A stretch of DNA of 64,000 bases from Kiritimatiellota bacterium B12222. Its GTDB lineage: Bacteria > Verrucomicrobiota > Kiritimatiellia > SS1-B-03-39 > UBA6053. The DNA lies in assembly GCA_029719485.1 (NCBI GenBank), contig CP120722.1, forward strand, positions 2,790,001-2,854,000, written 5' to 3'. Each line of letters opens with the position of its first letter. Within the stretch, counting starts at the first letter, position 1. The notes beneath the pieces are model-generated. The model saw only the letters and a program-made list of their open reading frames with translations. It was not told the origin of the DNA and did not search any database. A program made the translations under genes and the position numbers. Of the stretch, positions 27,019 through 36,763 are shown piece by piece.

Positions 27019-30000
27019 TTATTTTCGTAGTCGAGCCGGTTCTAGCACCGCGCGGCTTTCAGGAAGTTTTCCATATTTGAGATAGTGCCACCCTACACGC
27101 AGATCACTTAAAATTAAAATTAAACTTGGGATTAAAAGTAGGGTTAACAAGGTAGCAAATGCAACGCCAGCCGCAATGGAAAGCGCCATAGGAATTAAAA
27201 ACTGCGCTTGCAGATCTTTTTCTAGAATTAAGGGCGTCAACCCACCTACAGTACTCAAGGTGGTAAGAAAAACTGCTCGGAAGCGACGTTTTCCCGCTTC
27301 ATGCAAGGCCTCTTTTACAGAGAGTCCTTCTTGTATATGATGATTAAACGACTCAATCAGGACAATGGCATCGTTCACCACGACCCCCGCCAGAGCCACG
27401 ATTCCAAACATACTCATCAAGGATAAATCCACCCCTCGAAATAAATGCCCCAGAACCGCACCAATGATGCCAAAAGGAACCGTGACCATAATTATCAAAG
27501 GTTGAACATAGGAACGAAAGATGGTGGCAATAATCACATAAATACCAATCAACGCGATGGGGAAACCGATGAGCAAAGAGCTCACAGATTCAGCAGAATC
27601 CTTTTGTTGCCCCTGGAATTCCAAATAAACATCTGGATATTTCTGCAACAACATCGGGAAAATTTTCTTTTCTAATTCTGCAATAATGATGGAGGAGGAG
27701 GTTTGTTTATTATCCACATTGCAACTCACACCAATTGCACGTAATCCATCAATACGAGTGATTTTTGCAAAGCCAGGACTGGTTTCCATATCAGCAACCG
27801 CCAACAAGGGCACTTCTCGTCCGTCAGCCGTACGAATGCGCATCTTTTCAAGATCCGTCAATTGACTTCGCTCTGCATAGGTATTGCGCACCATGATTTT
27901 GACCTCGTCCCGTCCGCGTTGCAGACGCAAAGCTTCACCACCATAATAAGCCTGATTCAATTGGTTCCCAAGCTCCGCCACGGACAATCCTAAATTCACA
28001 GCCTCAGGTTTGAGTGTAAATCTAATTTCATTTTTCCCGGGACGCATATCGCTTTGAATTTGGCTGGTTCCCGGAAAGCTTGCCAAAATCATTTTCAATT
28101 CTTCTGAAACCGCCCGCATCTCCTCAAGATCGGATCCTTTAATGCGGACATCAATCGGTTTCCCCGGAGGGCCTGCATTTAGTTCTTCTACAGATACCGC
28201 TTCGGCACCTGCGATGAACCCAATTTCATTTTCCCAAAGCGTCATGATTTCTTCTGAACCTAAATCTCTGTCGGTACTTTCCGTAAGAATAATTTGTACG
28301 GAACCGATATTTTCAGCCGTAGCCGAATAGGGATCATTTAAATTTTGTCCCGCCAATCGGAGCGTTTTTTGGATGGCAGGTAGACCACTATGGGTTTCGA
28401 TTTGTTCATTCAGTCTACGGGTAGCCGCATCAATTTGATCCAACGCTTTTTCGGTTTCTGCAATGGGCGTCCCATTGGGAAATTCAACCACAGCTGTAAG
28501 CATAAAACTGTCAAAAGAAGGGAACATCTGGGTGCGTATTCGTCCACTGACCACCGCCCCGAAAGTGACGATTAAAATCCCAATGGCGATACTTAATGCT
28601 ACATATCTCCATGACAGGGAAAGATTGAGAAAACGTTGGTACGGTCCTGCAGCAAAGCGTTCTAATCGTTTTCCTGTATGTTCATGCAGGGTGTTAAAAA
28701 ATCGTCGTACCCTACTATCATCCTTTCTCTCCGAAGGTAAGTGTACCCCCAAATGAGCAGGCAAAAGAAACAGACATTCATAAAGAGAGACCACCAAACA
28801 GGCGATAACCACTACCGGCAAAATGGAGATGAATTTGCCCATAATCCCCCCCACAAACATCAGAGGTATGAAGGCTAAGATCGTGGTAAGTACCGCACCC
28901 AACACAGGCATCCCCACCTCACTTACGCCTCTCACCGCGGCAGTGTAGGGGTCGGCTCCAGGTTGTTGTTGATGATGGTAGATGGCTTCGCCAACAACAA
29001 TGGCATCATCAACAATAATCCCTAACACCATAATCAACCCAAACAGGGAAATCATATTGAGGGATCCACCCACCGCCCAAAGAATAACCAAGGCACCCGC
29101 AATGGAAATGGGCATGCCCATACCCGCCCAAAAACTCAGACGAAGATCTAAAAAAATCCATAACAAGAAAAAGACCAAAATCAGACCAATGACTCCATTT
29201 TTGACCAGTAAGTTAATACGTGCACGCAGCATTTCTGTCGCATCATAAATCAATCCCAAATGGATATTTTCAGGAAGTAAATACTGTTGCTCTTCGATGA
29301 AATTCAAGGTGGCTTCCGAAATATCAATGGCATCCTGTTGACTGGTTTTTTTGACATACAGAAAAAGGGCAGGGGCCCCTGCGATTCCCGGTCGAACAGA
29401 TTCCTCCGTAAAACCATCAATCACATCCGCAACCATCCCCAAGGTAATGGTACGTCCGTCGGCATTCGAGATAAGGGGTATTTCAGATATCTCTTCACCC
29501 GTATATTTGCGGCCCATGGTACGAATGCGCACGACTTCCGTATCACTGCGAATTAGTCCACCGGGTACGTTCAAATTGTGAGCCCGAATTTGTTGGACGA
29601 CTTGGTTTAAACTGAGCTGATGTTCACGCAAACGTTCTTCAGATACTTCAATAGAGATTTCATATTCCCGTGCGCCAAATATTTCCACAATGGTGATGGC
29701 CTCGACCTGCAAGAGGTCTTCTTTTACTTTCTCGGCCCACTCTTTCAGGCGGCGCTCCGACATGTCTCCGGAGAGGGAGAGGATCATGACAGGATCTTTC
29801 AGCAACAACTCCGTGATGACGGGATTTTCAGCATCCACCGGGAAGGTGCTTATGCTGTTTATTTTAGAGGTTACCCGATCGAGAACTTTTTGAGTATCCG
29901 CACTTTCTTCCACAGTGATGACCGCCGTACCTACATTTTCATTAGCGATGGTCTGCAATTCTTTAATCCCCGACTCTCCTTGCAGCACATCTTCAATCTT

Positions 30001-30198
30001 TCGCAGAATGCCTTCCTCCACTTCCTCCGGGTCCGCCCCGGGATAGGCCACCCCAACAGAGATGATGTCTAATGACATCTCGGGAAACATTTCTCTCCGC
30101 ATGAGTTGCGTGGCCACAATACCCAAAAAGAAAAGGAGGAAAATCATGATGTTCGCAAACACCACATTCGAGGCAAAGGCCGAGAGAAGCTTACGCAT
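27019..30198 (-). CDS. RND efflux permease (AcrB/hydrophobe-amphiphile type)
   Basis: Inner-membrane pump of 1059 residues, usual for the family, with twelve membrane helices and two large periplasmic loops. The start MRKLLSAFASNVVFANIMIF is the normal RND start; a much longer upstream reading frame is not used because it covers the adaptor gene. TM4 keeps the proton-relay Asp pair in IIVDDAIVV. At the matching TM10 site the usual Lys-Asn of AcrB is Asn-Asp (VVNDAIVLIES), a variant seen in many environmental RND pumps. It starts 2 bases after the adaptor stop and abuts tolC. Substrates are unknown. Confidence 0.93.
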   Translation of the reverse strand: MRKLLSAFASNVVFANIMIFLLFFLGIVATQLMRREMFPEMSLDIISVGVAYPGADPEEVEEGILRKIEDVLQGESGIKELQTIANENVGTAVITVEESADTQKVLDRVTSKINSISTFPVDAENPVITELLLKDPVMILSLSGDMSERRLKEWAEKVKEDLLQVEAITIVEIFGAREYEISIEVSEERLREHQLSLNQVVQQIRAHNLNVPGGLIRSDTEVVRIRTMGRKYTGEEISEIPLISNADGRTITLGMVADVIDGFTEESVRPGIAGAPALFLYVKKTSQQDAIDISEATLNFIEEQQYLLPENIHLGLIYDATEMLRARINLLVKNGVIGLILVFFLLWIFLDLRLSFWAGMGMPISIAGALVILWAVGGSLNMISLFGLIMVLGIIVDDAIVVGEAIYHHQQQPGADPYTAAVRGVSEVGMPVLGAVLTTILAFIPLMFVGGIMGKFISILPVVVIACLVVSLYECLFLLPAHLGVHLPSERKDDSRVRRFFNTLHEHTGKRLERFAAGPYQRFLNLSLSWRYVALSIAIGILIVTFGAVVSGRIRTQMFPSFDSFMLTAVVEFPNGTPIAETEKALDQIDAATRRLNEQIETHSGLPAIQKTLRLAGQNLNDPYSATAENIGSVQIILTESTDRDLGSEEIMTLWENEIGFIAGAEAVSVEELNAGPPGKPIDVRIKGSDLEEMRAVSEELKMILASFPGTSQIQSDMRPGKNEIRFTLKPEAVNLGLSVAELGNQLNQAYYGGEALRLQRGRDEVKIMVRNTYAERSQLTDLEKMRIRTADGREVPLLAVADMETSPGFAKITRIDGLRAIGVSCNVDNKQTSSSIIIAELEKKIFPMLLQKYPDVYLEFQGQQKDSAESVSSLLIGFPIALIGIYVIIATIFRSYVQPLIIMVTVPFGIIGAVLGHLFRGVDLSLMSMFGIVALAGVVVNDAIVLIESFNHHIQEGLSVKEALHEAGKRRFRAVFLTTLSTVGGLTPLILEKDLQAQFLIPMALSIAAGVAFATLLTLLLIPSLILILSDLRVGWHYLKYGKLPESRAVLEPARLRK

Positions 30199-30200
30199 GA

Positions 30201-31529
30201 TTAGACTCCAGCTTCCACAAGTTTTACCCCTTCTAAAGGTGAAACCAAACGGGTGGTGATCACCTGATCTCCCGGTTTGATGCCTTCTGAAATATATACG
30301 TATTCTCCTTGGGCACGCGCGATGACCACGGCCACCGTTTTCAGACGTCCGTCTACATTGAGATAACAAAAGTTATCAAACGTAACGGCAGAACGGGGGA
30401 GTTTGATTACATTTTTCAATGTATTCCCTGGAATACTTACTTGGCAAAACATCCCTTCGGTGAGGGGGAGGCCCGTGTCACGCGTTTTAAGTTGCTCACC
30501 CGAAATTCTCACGGCTAACATCGCTGTACGGGTAGTGGCGTCAAAACGCATCAATCGATCTAATTGACCTTGCCACTCATTATCACCTCTGGATTCCGAC
30601 CAGCGAATGCTCACCGGTACTTTTTGGAGAGGGGGAAACCAACCTTGATCGGATGCTGAGCTCGGGTCAAAAGGAATCCAATCCCGCAGATCGGATGCGG
30701 TTACAGGAACAGCGATTTCCAAAATGGAATCGTCGGCAAGTTCAAACACCTTGCTGCCCGGTTGGAGAACTTCATCCACTTCTACAGTTGAACTCATTAC
30801 CCGTGCAGGAAATGGTGCGCGAAGTTCGGTGCGTGCCAGTTGGAGTTTGGATTGTTCATGTCGCGCTTTCGCGGCAGCCAACTCACTTTCCATTTCTTTG
30901 ATACGACTGGGGATTTGATCCAAGGACTGTTGTAATTGCAATACTTGACTTTGGGCCTGGGTATATGCCCGCTCTGTACTTTCCACCACAGAAACCGATA
31001 CGGCTTGCCCTTCTTCTGAAAGTTTTTTCACCCGCTCAAAATCTTTTTGAGCCAAATCGCGAGAGCGTTCTGAAAAAGTTAATAATTGACGATCCGAAGC
31101 TTCGGTAATTCGGATCATTTCTAAATTGGCTTCAATGCGAGAGAGCGTCGCCGTAGCTTCGGCAAGGGCTGTCTGATAATCTATGGGGTCAATTTTCAAC
31201 AATACTTGGTCTTTTTGAACCAAATCACCCGCTTTCAATTCTTGTGGCATTTCAACCACCCGCCCACCCACTTGGGGAGAAATCAACACTTTGCGTAAAG
31301 GCATTACAATGCCCTGCGTTTCAATGGCTACCGTAAGGTCCGTGGCTTCCGCGGTCAGTAGTTCAACGGCCAACACTGCTTCTTGAGGCGCTTTCGTCTC
31401 AGTTTCAGGTTTTAAACGCCATAAAACCCCTGCGATAAACACAGCAAGAATCATGACACCAAGAGAACACCCTAAACGGGCGACAAAAAGCATGGGGTGT
31501 AATTTTTTCATAAGTTTATAATTTCTCAT
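30201..31529 (-). CDS. RND periplasmic adaptor (membrane fusion) protein
   Basis: HlyD/AcrA-type adaptor linking the RND permease to the TolC channel, 442 residues. An N-terminal membrane anchor (FVARLGCSLGVMILAVFIAGVLW) is followed by a split lipoyl domain (VLISPQVGGRVVEMP and KVFELADDS regions), a long coiled-coil hairpin (about residues 100-210) and beta-barrel domains. Start uncertain: ATG at 31529 overlaps the marR stop by 14 bases; a second ATG at 31511 would leave 4 bases; neither has a clear ribosome site. It belongs to the four-gene efflux operon. Confidence 0.9.
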   Translation of the reverse strand: MRNYKLMKKLHPMLFVARLGCSLGVMILAVFIAGVLWRLKPETETKAPQEAVLAVELLTAEATDLTVAIETQGIVMPLRKVLISPQVGGRVVEMPQELKAGDLVQKDQVLLKIDPIDYQTALAEATATLSRIEANLEMIRITEASDRQLLTFSERSRDLAQKDFERVKKLSEEGQAVSVSVVESTERAYTQAQSQVLQLQQSLDQIPSRIKEMESELAAAKARHEQSKLQLARTELRAPFPARVMSSTVEVDEVLQPGSKVFELADDSILEIAVPVTASDLRDWIPFDPSSASDQGWFPPLQKVPVSIRWSESRGDNEWQGQLDRLMRFDATTRTAMLAVRISGEQLKTRDTGLPLTEGMFCQVSIPGNTLKNVIKLPRSAVTFDNFCYLNVDGRLKTVAVVIARAQGEYVYISEGIKPGDQVITTRLVSPLEGVKLVEAGV

Positions 31530-31971
31530 CTGCAATGAGTTCGGAAAGTTTTAATGCAACGGTATACCAGCGTTCTAAATTTTCATTTCCAACCTTACGG
31601 GCTAATTTGGAAAAAATTTCATGAAAACGCAATTGTAAAGCATCCATGGGCAGGGTGGCATGAGGATGAATGCGGAGTTGAATACGTCTGCGATCCCGAG
31701 GATCCGTTTCACGGCTCACGATTTCTTTTTCTACCAATTTTTCAACAATCACAGATGCTGAGGGATGCGAAAGACCTATGCTATCAGCTAAAGTAGATAA
31801 ACTAACAGGTTCGAGTTGATGCACTTGCATGGCCACTTTCATTTGCATGGCTGAGAGTTCCGACAATAAGCATTTTTCATGATCATCCTGTTTAAAAACT
31901 TGGTTCTCGATATGGAGGTGGATGTGTCGACCCGTTTGAAAGATAAAGTTAATTTTATCGGAATTGTTCAT
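31516..31971 (-). CDS. MarR-family repressor of the efflux operon
   Basis: Winged-helix regulator, 151 residues from the chosen ATG (MNNSDKINFIFQTG); a GTG 84 bases upstream is possible but gives an unusual N-terminal extension. The MarR core is clear: LSTLADSIGLSHPSASVIVEKLVEKEIVSR, then DPRDRRRIQLRIH, the wing and its Asp-x-Arg motif. It is the first gene of the efflux operon and overlaps the adaptor gene, so it most likely represses this operon and responds to a pump substrate. The region between it and the divergent esterase gene (31972-32129) should hold the operator, but no palindrome stands out. Confidence 0.9.
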   Translation of the reverse strand: MNNSDKINFIFQTGRHIHLHIENQVFKQDDHEKCLLSELSAMQMKVAMQVHQLEPVSLSTLADSIGLSHPSASVIVEKLVEKEIVSRETDPRDRRRIQLRIHPHATLPMDALQLRFHEIFSKLARKVGNENLERWYTVALKLSELIADEKL

Positions 31972-32129
31972 ACTTAAGCTTTGTAAATAGTTTAGATGAT
32001 TAATCAAATAATCTTCATTTCTTTTTTTAAAAAACAAAGAGGTGAAGAGGCCCACGTTTCAAAAGGGTGTTACTCGAAATGGATTGATTTTCACCTTGCC
32101 CTCATAGGAAGGTGCATTAGATTTTGATC

Positions 32130-33029
32130 ATGAAATCCCACTCAATGGTTAAACAGCTACACTTCGCAAAGACCCCATTTTTCCTTACACTTTTCATCGG
32201 TTTGTTATGCGCTTCCTTTGCAAAAGCTGAAAACGACCTCATCAGTCCCCAAGTAGACCTTTCCTATCTCGAAGAAGAAGTCCCCGCTGATGACTATGCA
32301 AAAGCACAATGTACTTTTGACCTCTATTTACCTCAAGATACCGAAAAACCCTTTCCATTGCTGGTATGGTTTCATGGTGGCGCCCTTAAAGGTGGATCCA
32401 AAAGTAGCGGGTTAACCACGAAATTAGCCCAAAGTTTCGCCTCTCAAGGAGTGGGGGTTATGGTGGCAGACTATCGACTCAATCCTAAAGTCACCTTTCC
32501 TACTTATCTTGAAGACGCCGCCAACGCAGTTCGTTGGGCCGTAAATCATACAGAAGAATTAAATGCTCACAAAAAAGTCTTTGTGGGTGGCCATTCTGCA
32601 GGTGGGTATATAACATCGATGCTCGCTATGGATCGACGATATTTAAAACAAGCGGGAGTCAACATCGAGAACATCGGGGGCTATCTTCCCATGAGCGGTC
32701 AAACCATGACCCATTTTACCGTCGCTGAAGAACGAGGCCTTTCCTCTAAAATGATTACCGCAGATGATGCGGCGCCCATTCATTATCTAAAGAAGGATAT
32801 GCCCCCCATCTTCATCATCATCGGTGGAGACGACTGGCCAGCACGTGTAGAAGAAAACCTCTACTTTGTCGCAGCCATGGAAAAAGTGGCTGAAAATGAA
32901 AACATCTCGATGCTAATTGTGCCAGATCGTGACCACAGTGATATTTTACGGCAAGCCTCTGTAAAGGGAGATCCCGCCGGACAAGCCATGCTGAAGTTTA
33001 TGAGTGATGGGATCCTCCCCAGACCATAA
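32130..33029 (+). CDS. Exported alpha/beta-hydrolase (esterase/lipase)
   Basis: Secreted or periplasmic hydrolase, 299 residues. A signal peptide ends near AKAEN (TPFFLTLFIGLLCASFAKA). The hormone-sensitive-lipase-like HGG oxyanion motif (WFHGGALKGG), the nucleophile elbow GGHSAGGYI, an Asp in GGDDWPARVEE and the catalytic His in DRDHSDI are all in the expected order. The substrate could be a short-chain ester, a carbohydrate acetyl or a xylan/pectin side group; sequence does not decide. The first ATG follows a weak site. It is divergent from marR and may be regulated by it, which is only a guess. The Na+/Pi cotransporter follows after 22 bases. Confidence 0.85.
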   Translation: MKSHSMVKQLHFAKTPFFLTLFIGLLCASFAKAENDLISPQVDLSYLEEEVPADDYAKAQCTFDLYLPQDTEKPFPLLVWFHGGALKGGSKSSGLTTKLAQSFASQGVGVMVADYRLNPKVTFPTYLEDAANAVRWAVNHTEELNAHKKVFVGGHSAGGYITSMLAMDRRYLKQAGVNIENIGGYLPMSGQTMTHFTVAEERGLSSKMITADDAAPIHYLKKDMPPIFIIIGGDDWPARVEENLYFVAAMEKVAENENISMLIVPDRDHSDILRQASVKGDPAGQAMLKFMSDGILPRP

Positions 33030-33051
33030 AACGATGTAATGAGGGGAACTT

Positions 33052-34800
33052 ATGTTTTCAAAAGAAATATTCTTGGTCATTTTCACTCTCTTAGGGGGCC
33101 TGGTACTCTTTTTATTGGGCATGAACATGATGTCGGCGGGATTAACGTCCATGGCAGGAAAAGGCATGCGCGGGGTGATTCATCATGCCACCAAAAACCG
33201 CATGAAAGGGATCGTCTTAGGCAGTGGTTTAGGTTTTTTGGTACAAAGTTCTGCAGGCACCGTGATGCTGGTTGGATTTGTAAATGCAGGACTGATGAGT
33301 TTACAGCAGTCGATTCCTGTCATTTTTGGGGTGAACATTGGGACCACATTATCCATGCAACTCATTTCATTTAAGATCAGCGAATACTGTTTCTTGGCCA
33401 TGACAATCGGTTTTCTCTGTTCACAATTCATCTCTAACCCACGAGGGAAAGCCGCAGGGAAAAGTTTACTGGGCTTTGGACTCCTCTTTTTAGGTATGAG
33501 TACCATGAGTGAAGGGGTCGCACCTTACAGAGATTCGCTGGCTCCATTTTTATCGATGGTAGATGGTAGCAGCGGGTTAGGGGCCTTACGTGGAGTGGCC
33601 ATTGCGGCGGGAATAACCGCCATCATTCAAAGTAGTGGTGCAACCATCGGCATGGTTTTCGCCTTAATTTCCGCGGGAGCCATCACCCAAATCACGGGAG
33701 CGTATCCATTGATTATTGGAGCGGGAATTGGCACCTGTATGACGGCATTACTGGGTAGTTTAGGTGCAAATATTCAAGCCCGACGTACCGCAGTCAGTCA
33801 TTTATGCTTTAACATCATTTCAACCCTTTTGGCGCTGATTCTCGCGCCCTGGATCTACAAATGGGTGTCATACTTCCCGGGCGATTTAGTCCATCAGGCG
33901 GCTAATGCCAATATGATCCGTATGATGATTTCAGGGGTCATTCTTCTTCCTTTTGTGGGGATATTCACGCGTGCAATTGTATGGATGACCCCGTCAAATC
34001 AGCCGATTAAAGAGGGAAGCTTTTTAGACGACCGCTTTATCACCCGCCCGGAAAAAGCCATTACGGCCTGTATTGCAGAACTGCGTAGGGCTGCCGTAAT
34101 TTGTGAAGAAAGTTTACTGCTTCATGCCCAATTATTCCGATCCATCGATCGAAAAACTGTCACTCAAATTTGCCGAAATGAGGAAATCATCAATGAGATC
34201 AAATTAGCCATGGAGGATTACGTCCTCCTGCTTACCCAAAATCAGCTATCCAAACGGCAGGCGCTGATGATTCAACATCTCAACCGCTGTATGTCACATT
34301 TGGAACGGATCGGGGATCATGTAGAGCGGCTAAGTGAAATCACCCTCGAAAGGCTTTCCGGTCGACCCGTCTTATTTGAAGAAGACTTGCTCGCAAAGTG
34401 GTTTGGATTGTATGGCTCCGCTTTAAAAGTGGTTCGCATGACCATCGACTCTTTGGACCCACATCAGAAAAAATTCCAGAAAACCGCAGCAGGCATCCTC
34501 GAGTCCCGAGATCACTATATGTCCCATAGTTTTGAATTCCGCTCCCATTACAATGATTGTCTTGCGGGTAAGGAGGGAACCTTATCGCCGAAAGCCGGAA
34601 TATATTTAACCAAATATGTGGATGGATTAGATCGTATTGTCAAACACAGTAAATCCATCGCATTACTGCAGGCTCATCCAGAATTTTGGATCAAACGCAA
34701 AAAACTGGAACGCGTGGCTCAACAGGCGCCACCCTATCTGGAGCCCAAAATGGCCAACGTTCAGGATTATTTGGATGCTTTGCAGTCTGAAGACCGATAA
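33052..34800 (+). CDS. Na+/phosphate cotransporter family protein with PhoU-like tail
   Basis: Inner-membrane protein of the NptA/YjbB family, 582 residues. Two inverted repeats each carry a QSS motif (FLVQSSAGT about residue 64, IIQSSGATIG about residue 191), with nearby VNIGTTLS and GAGIGTCMTALLG, the signature of Na+-coupled phosphate symport. From about residue 330 a cytoplasmic helical region resembles PhoU (repeated long helices with charged faces, e.g. HLNRCMSHLERIGDHVERL). A good ribosome site (GAGGGG) precedes the ATG. It likely takes up or exports phosphate; direction cannot be read. Located between the esterase and grpE genes. Confidence 0.9.
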   Translation: MFSKEIFLVIFTLLGGLVLFLLGMNMMSAGLTSMAGKGMRGVIHHATKNRMKGIVLGSGLGFLVQSSAGTVMLVGFVNAGLMSLQQSIPVIFGVNIGTTLSMQLISFKISEYCFLAMTIGFLCSQFISNPRGKAAGKSLLGFGLLFLGMSTMSEGVAPYRDSLAPFLSMVDGSSGLGALRGVAIAAGITAIIQSSGATIGMVFALISAGAITQITGAYPLIIGAGIGTCMTALLGSLGANIQARRTAVSHLCFNIISTLLALILAPWIYKWVSYFPGDLVHQAANANMIRMMISGVILLPFVGIFTRAIVWMTPSNQPIKEGSFLDDRFITRPEKAITACIAELRRAAVICEESLLLHAQLFRSIDRKTVTQICRNEEIINEIKLAMEDYVLLLTQNQLSKRQALMIQHLNRCMSHLERIGDHVERLSEITLERLSGRPVLFEEDLLAKWFGLYGSALKVVRMTIDSLDPHQKKFQKTAAGILESRDHYMSHSFEFRSHYNDCLAGKEGTLSPKAGIYLTKYVDGLDRIVKHSKSIALLQAHPEFWIKRKKLERVAQQAPPYLEPKMANVQDYLDALQSEDR

Positions 34801-34936
34801 AACAGGGTCTAGGACTGTATTAACGCAACTCGTCGCGGAATCCCGCTTGCCAATTGGGTAAGTTGTGGTTATCTTCCCAAGCTTTTGGGAACACGATGTG
34901 TTCTCGACCATTTTTAAATTGATAGGAGACTTTAAA

Positions 34937-35557
34937 ATGACTGAAAAATCTGAAAATGAAGAAATTTTGGAAAGCAAAGTTGAAGAAACACCCCTCGGTG
35001 AAGAAGCGGTAACTGAAACCCAAACTGAAGCAGCTGATACAACAGAAGCGGCTGAAGAGGTCGTTGAGGTTCCACCCGCAGCAAAAGAAGACGTGCAGAC
35101 CGAACAAGAAGATTTTAAAGATCTTTACCTACGTTTACGGGCCGATTTTGAAAACTTTCGCAAACGCACGCGTCGTGAAAAAGAAGAATGGACTCAACGT
35201 TGCGTGGAAAACCTGTGTACCGATTTGCTGACAGTGATGGATCATTTCGATTTAGGTATCGATAATTCCAAAGGCAAAGAATTTACCGAAGAGTCTTTAA
35301 AAGGTTTTGAATTGGTTCGCGGCCAATTAAGTAACACCTTAGGAAAATATGGCTTAAGCGTTGTCGATGCGACCGAGGGAAATTTTGACCCGAATATTCA
35401 TGAGGCCATTACACATATGCCCAGTGCAGATGTGGAAGAAGGCAAAATTGTGGCACAAACCCGAAAAGGGTATAAAATGGGCGACCGTTTGTTACGTCCT
35501 GCCCAAGTGGTGGTTTCTGCAGGCGCACCAGCAACCGAAGCGGAAGGAGAAGCATAA
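34937..35557 (+). CDS. grpE: Nucleotide exchange factor GrpE
   Basis: Co-chaperone that releases ADP from DnaK, 206 residues. An acidic disordered N-terminus (about 1-60) leads into the long dimerising helix and the [21 protein letters not shown] block, with the C-terminal beta domain ending around [20 protein letters not shown]. The ATG has a TAGGAG site 8 bases upstream; a longer frame from 34865 is not needed. Its stop shares one base with the dnaJ start (TAATG). dnaK is not in the window. No HrcA/CIRCE inverted repeat was seen in the 136 bases upstream. Confidence 0.96.
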   Translation: MTEKSENEEILESKVEETPLGEEAVTETQTEAADTTEAAEEVVEVPPAAKEDVQTEQEDFKDLYLRLRADFENFRKRTRREKEEWTQRCVENLCTDLLTVMDHFDLGIDNSKGKEFTEESLKGFELVRGQLSNTLGKYGLSVVDATEGNFDPNIHEAITHMPSADVEEGKIVAQTRKGYKMGDRLLRPAQVVVSAGAPATEAEGEA

Positions 35558-36759
35558 TGGCAGAAAAAGAAGATTTTTATAAAGTGCTCGGCGTAAACAA
35601 AGACGCCAGCAAAGATGAAATTAAAAAAGCATATCGTAAACTAGCGATCAAATATCATCCTGACAAAAACCCGGGAGATACCGCTGCGGAAGAACAGTTT
35701 AAAGTAGCGACCGAAGCCTATGAGGTACTCAGCGATGAAGACAAACGCCATAAATATGATCAATTTGGTCATGCGGCATTTGGTCCAGGTCGTGGAGGCG
35801 GTGGGGCTGCAGGCGGTTTTGGTGGCGTCGACCTCGAAGAAGCCTTGCGGACCTTTATGGGTGCATTCGGCAGTGGTGGCGGAGGCGGCGGAGGATCCAT
35901 TTTCGAAAACTTCTTTGGTGGTGGCGGTGGCGGTCGCGAAAGTTCGAATCGCGGATCCGATTTGCGCTTTGATCTCGAGATTGATTTTGAAGAAGCTGTT
36001 TTTGGTTCCAAACGTGACCTTTCTTATAATGTAAATGTTGAATGTGAAAGTTGTGGAGGAGAAGGTGCAGCCCCCGGCAGCAAAAAAACCACTTGTTCTA
36101 CTTGTAAAGGGCAAGGTCAGGTATTGACCTCCAATGGTTTGTTCCACATGCGTCAGACCTGCCCCGATTGCGGAGGTGCAGGCCAAGTCATCAGTAACCC
36201 TTGTAGCCAGTGCCGAGGTACAGGCCAGGTAAAAGGGAAACGCTCCATTACGGTTCGTATTCCCCCAGGGGTTGAAACCGGATCACGTTTGCGCGTAAAA
36301 GGCAAAGGTGAGGGCGGTGTCATGGGCGGACCCGCAGGTGATTTATATGTGATTATGCATGTAAAAGCTCATCCCATTTTCGAACGCCATGATTTGGACT
36401 TGATCATTGAGCTACCCGTTAGTTTCCAAACGGCCGCTCTAGGTGGAGAAGTCAAAGTCCCGACATTGGAAGGGACTGCAAAAATCAAAATTCCCGCAGG
36501 CACACAAAATGGACGCATGTTACGCCTGAAAAACAAAGGGGTAAAAGATCCACGTGGATACGGACATGGTGATATCCATATTCGTGTACTGGTTGAAGTA
36601 CCTACTCATTTGCACGGAAAAGCTAAAAAACTGATTCAACAAATCGAAGATCAACTTGGAGAGGGACAATATCCCGATCAAGCCAAGTTCAGCAAAGAAT
36701 CTGAAGCCTTCGCCAACCGTCGCGAAGAATTAGAAAAACTTCGCAACGTTAAAAGCTGA
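35557..36759 (+). CDS. dnaJ: Chaperone DnaJ
   Basis: Hsp40 co-chaperone of DnaK, 400 residues. J domain at residues 5-70 with the HPD tripeptide at 34-36; Gly/Phe-rich region about 75-125; zinc domain with four CxxCxGxG units ([32 protein letters not shown]); C-terminal substrate-binding beta domains. Translational coupling with grpE is likely because start and stop overlap. rsmE follows after 4 bases, so the three genes can form one operon; a dnaJ-rsmE neighbourhood is common in bacteria. Confidence 0.97.
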   Translation: MAEKEDFYKVLGVNKDASKDEIKKAYRKLAIKYHPDKNPGDTAAEEQFKVATEAYEVLSDEDKRHKYDQFGHAAFGPGRGGGGAAGGFGGVDLEEALRTFMGAFGSGGGGGGGSIFENFFGGGGGGRESSNRGSDLRFDLEIDFEEAVFGSKRDLSYNVNVECESCGGEGAAPGSKKTTCSTCKGQGQVLTSNGLFHMRQTCPDCGGAGQVISNPCSQCRGTGQVKGKRSITVRIPPGVETGSRLRVKGKGEGGVMGGPAGDLYVIMHVKAHPIFERHDLDLIIELPVSFQTAALGGEVKVPTLEGTAKIKIPAGTQNGRMLRLKNKGVKDPRGYGHGDIHIRVLVEVPTHLHGKAKKLIQQIEDQLGEGQYPDQAKFSKESEAFANRREELEKLRNVKS

Positions 36760-36763
36760 TCGT

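Noticed and set aside
29620..30072. A 150-codon frame on the plus strand opposite the RND permease
   Set aside because: Antisense shadow of a conserved gene, with no start signals or domains.
30199..30369. Extended N-terminus of the RND permease
   Set aside because: The first 57 codons are a shadow of the adaptor gene; RND proteins start with a hydrophobic helix as at MRKLLSAF.
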